Both the position numbers and the translations under genes were made by a program. The notes under the pieces were generated by a model. It was given only the letters and a program-made list of their open reading frames with translations, was not told the origin of the DNA and did no database searches. 64,000 bases of DNA from Alphaproteobacteria bacterium (GTDB lineage: Bacteria > Pseudomonadota > Alphaproteobacteria > Reyranellales > Reyranellaceae). The stretch covers positions 1 through 64,000 of the forward strand of contig JAHBYP010000003.1 of NCBI GenBank assembly GCA_019635875.1. Direction: 5' to 3'. Positions within the stretch are counted from its first letter, which is position 1, and each line of letters begins with the position of its first letter. Positions 62,782 through 64,000 of this stretch are shown here, piece after piece.

Positions 62782-63663
62782 ATGCTCGGCGTGCCGATCT
62801 GGCGTGACGCCGCGGTCCCGCTGGGCCGAATCGTCAATTATCGCATCGTGTGGGCGGCGCTGGCGATGATCGTCGGCATCGACGGCATTTCCATCGCGAT
62901 CTCCAAAGGCCGCGACCTCGGCATCTTCCAGATCCTCATTCCCGCGGTGCTCTGCGCCGTCGCGGGCGTCTTCGCGCTGTGGCAACTCTGGCTGATCGTG
63001 GCCGCGGCGCGACGCACGATGCGCGAGGGCGGCGGCCTGTGGTTCGCCAGCCTCGCCATTGCCGGCGCCGCGCTCGGAGCCGCGGCCATCGCCGGCATCC
63101 TGCATGTGAAGGCGGTGCCGCAGCTCGCGGAGATGTGGGACATCCATCACGGCGACGAGCGGTTGAGCGACCTGCGCCTGGTCGTTTCCGGCCAGGGCCG
63201 TGTCCTGATCGTCGACGGCACCTTGGGCATGGCCGCCGCCGTGCAGGTCAAGGCTGTGCTCGACCAGAACGCGGCCGTGCGCACGGTCGTCATGGGCGGT
63301 CCGGGCGGCCGCGTGGGACCGGCCTACCAGATCGCCCGGCTGATCCGCACACGCGGCCTCGACACGCGCGTGGAACGCCGATGCTACTCGGCCTGCACCG
63401 TGATGTTCCTGGGCGGCGTGCGGCGCAGCGTCGGCCCGCGCGGCGAGTTGGGTTTCCATCGGCTGAGCTTCCCTGGCATGGACGATGCGGAGCTCGCCGA
63501 CGCCAATCGACAACTGCGCGACTTCATGAGCTTCGCCGGCCAGGTCAGCGCACCCTTCGTGCGCAAGGTGATGGAGACACCGTCCGAGTCGATCTGGATT
63601 CCGACGACCGAGGAGCTGCTCGACGCCGGCGTGATCCATCGCAACGACGCGCCCCGGCAGTAG
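62782..63663 (+). CDS. Membrane protein with C-terminal ClpP/crotonase-like domain
   Basis: This 293-residue protein has three hydrophobic segments (about 22-42, 48-75, 87-108) followed by an extracytoplasmic or cytosolic alpha/beta domain with the ClpP/crotonase fold. The core GGPGGRVGPAYQIARLIRTR, the candidate catalytic S203 in CYSACTVMFLGG, and GFHRLSF with H226 match the secreted COG3904-type subfamily. Relatives are predicted membrane serine hydrolases of unknown role. It starts two bases after the truncated GNAT remnant and precedes a degraded A2 repeat. Confidence 0.72.
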   Translation: MLGVPIWRDAAVPLGRIVNYRIVWAALAMIVGIDGISIAISKGRDLGIFQILIPAVLCAVAGVFALWQLWLIVAAARRTMREGGGLWFASLAIAGAALGAAAIAGILHVKAVPQLAEMWDIHHGDERLSDLRLVVSGQGRVLIVDGTLGMAAAVQVKAVLDQNAAVRTVVMGGPGGRVGPAYQIARLIRTRGLDTRVERRCYSACTVMFLGGVRRSVGPRGELGFHRLSFPGMDDAELADANRQLRDFMSFAGQVSAPFVRKVMETPSESIWIPTTEELLDAGVIHRNDAPRQ

Positions 63664-63664
63664 C

Positions 63665-63835
63665 AGGGCGATGGCCTATGACATTTCGTCTCCTCCCTTC
63701 CCCGGCTGGGGGTTGGCTGTCGAAGACGAAGACGGCCTCGCGAGACAGATCGCGTCTGCGATCACCCTGCCCGTCCGGGGAAGGAGAAGCCAGGGCCACT
63801 CGGCCATACGCGATCTCCCCCCGGCAGTAGCGACC
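63665..63835. repeat. Degenerate family A2 hairpin repeat
   Basis: The left flank GGGCGATGGCCTATGACATT resembles the flank of the copy at 46132, and the loop (GGCTGTCGAAGACGAAGAC and CAGATCGCG) is shared with it. The terminal palindromes are damaged (CCCTTCCCCGGCTGGGGG and CCGTCCGGGGAAGG). A possible right-terminal GGCCATACGCGAT remnant lies near 63807. Confidence 0.65.
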
Positions 63836-63880
63836 TCGGATTCGCCCGGCTACAGTCGACGGCGAGAGGAGACGCCTATC

Positions 63881-64000
63881 GTGATGATTCCGCCGGGCCG
63901 CAGCTACGAGCAGGCGCAGGCCGAGTTCCGCTGGCCGAGGCCGGCGCGCTTCAACATCGCGCGCGCCGTGTGCGACCGCCACCCGGCCGCGTCGTTGGCC
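63881..64000 (+). CDS. Start of an AMP-binding acyl-CoA synthetase (partial)
   Basis: The window ends 40 codons into a frame beginning GTG-ATG-ATT. The readable N-terminus, SYEQAQAEFRWPRPARFNIA then RAVCDRHPAASLA, is typical of the medium-chain or acetyl-CoA synthetase group of adenylate-forming enzymes, which activate acids to acyl-CoA. GAGAGGAGA lies eight bases before the GTG. The rest of the gene lies beyond the window, so the substrate class cannot be given. Confidence 0.6.
   Translation, partial: MMIPPGRSYEQAQAEFRWPRPARFNIARAVCDRHPAASLA

Overview
The window is a high-GC chromosomal segment, almost certainly from an alphaproteobacterium. The evidence is a MipZ division-site ATPase, an NDUFA12-type complex I protein beside mlaD and a DUF2155 gene, the aroQ-accB-accC-aat order, an RNase E whose S1 domain carries a long acidic insertion, frequent GTG/TTG starts, and dispersed CCTTCCCCC/GGGGGAAGG and CGAGCGCAGCGAGGGATC hairpin repeats. 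Rhodospirillales-like environmental relatives fit best, but no genus can be fixed from this piece.

Layout. 0.4-3.4 kb: PAP2 phosphatase, KTSC protein and GMC oxidoreductase among hairpin repeats. 3.4-9.8 kb: a foreign, AT-richer island with a SIR2-domain gene diverging from a kinase-like/SF1-helicase gene and a phospholipase-D nuclease gene. The last two match type I Mokosh anti-phage defence (MkoA/MkoB). The island's right edge abuts a decayed copy of the 3' end of prfB. 10-20 kb: housekeeping genes (ppk2, prfB with the programmed +1 frameshift, PBP1A, N-acetylmuramoyl-L-alanine amidase, rne) plus a 189-bp MITE-like element with 19-bp inverted repeats and 12-bp flanking direct repeats. 20-25.8 kb: three acyl-CoA dehydrogenase-family genes, an enoyl-CoA hydratase and small accessory genes, probably for degrading an acyl-CoA substrate. 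25.8-31.3 kb: a broken LprI/DUF3298 gene, an aminotransferase, a gamma-glutamyltranspeptidase homologue lacking the nucleophile Thr, an M48 peptidase with C-terminal repeats, and a DsbA-like protein.

31.3-35.9 kb: a tyrosine/homogentisate catabolic operon (hppD, hmgA, fahA, maiA) diverging from a MarR regulator across a perfect palindrome. 36-40.6 kb: aroQ, accB, accC and aat converge on the overlapping chain NDUFA12-mlaD-79 aa protein-DUF2155. 40.7-44.8 kb: B12-dependent ribonucleotide reductase nrdJ, then a 21-residue Ala/Lys peptide gene with its own RBS and terminator. 45-51.7 kb: an acyltransferase-like protein, clpS-clpA, a lipoprotein, and a D-Ala-D-Ala carboxypeptidase with a SPOR domain. 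51.7-55.8 kb: the sugar-nucleotide operon galU-ugd-phosphohexomutase-gamma-glutamylcyclotransferase. 56-64 kb: a membrane J-domain protein, a vWA-like protein, an MFS transporter, a HIT protein, mipZ, a molybdopterin oxidoreductase, a membrane ClpP/crotonase-like protein, and the start of an AMP-binding synthetase.

Most coding regions are tightly packed. The main departures from ordinary core genome are the defence island with its prfB scar, the MITE-like and hairpin repeats (one copy supplies a ribosome-binding site), and the Lys-rich micropeptide. No tRNA, rRNA, CRISPR array or intact insertion sequence was recognised.
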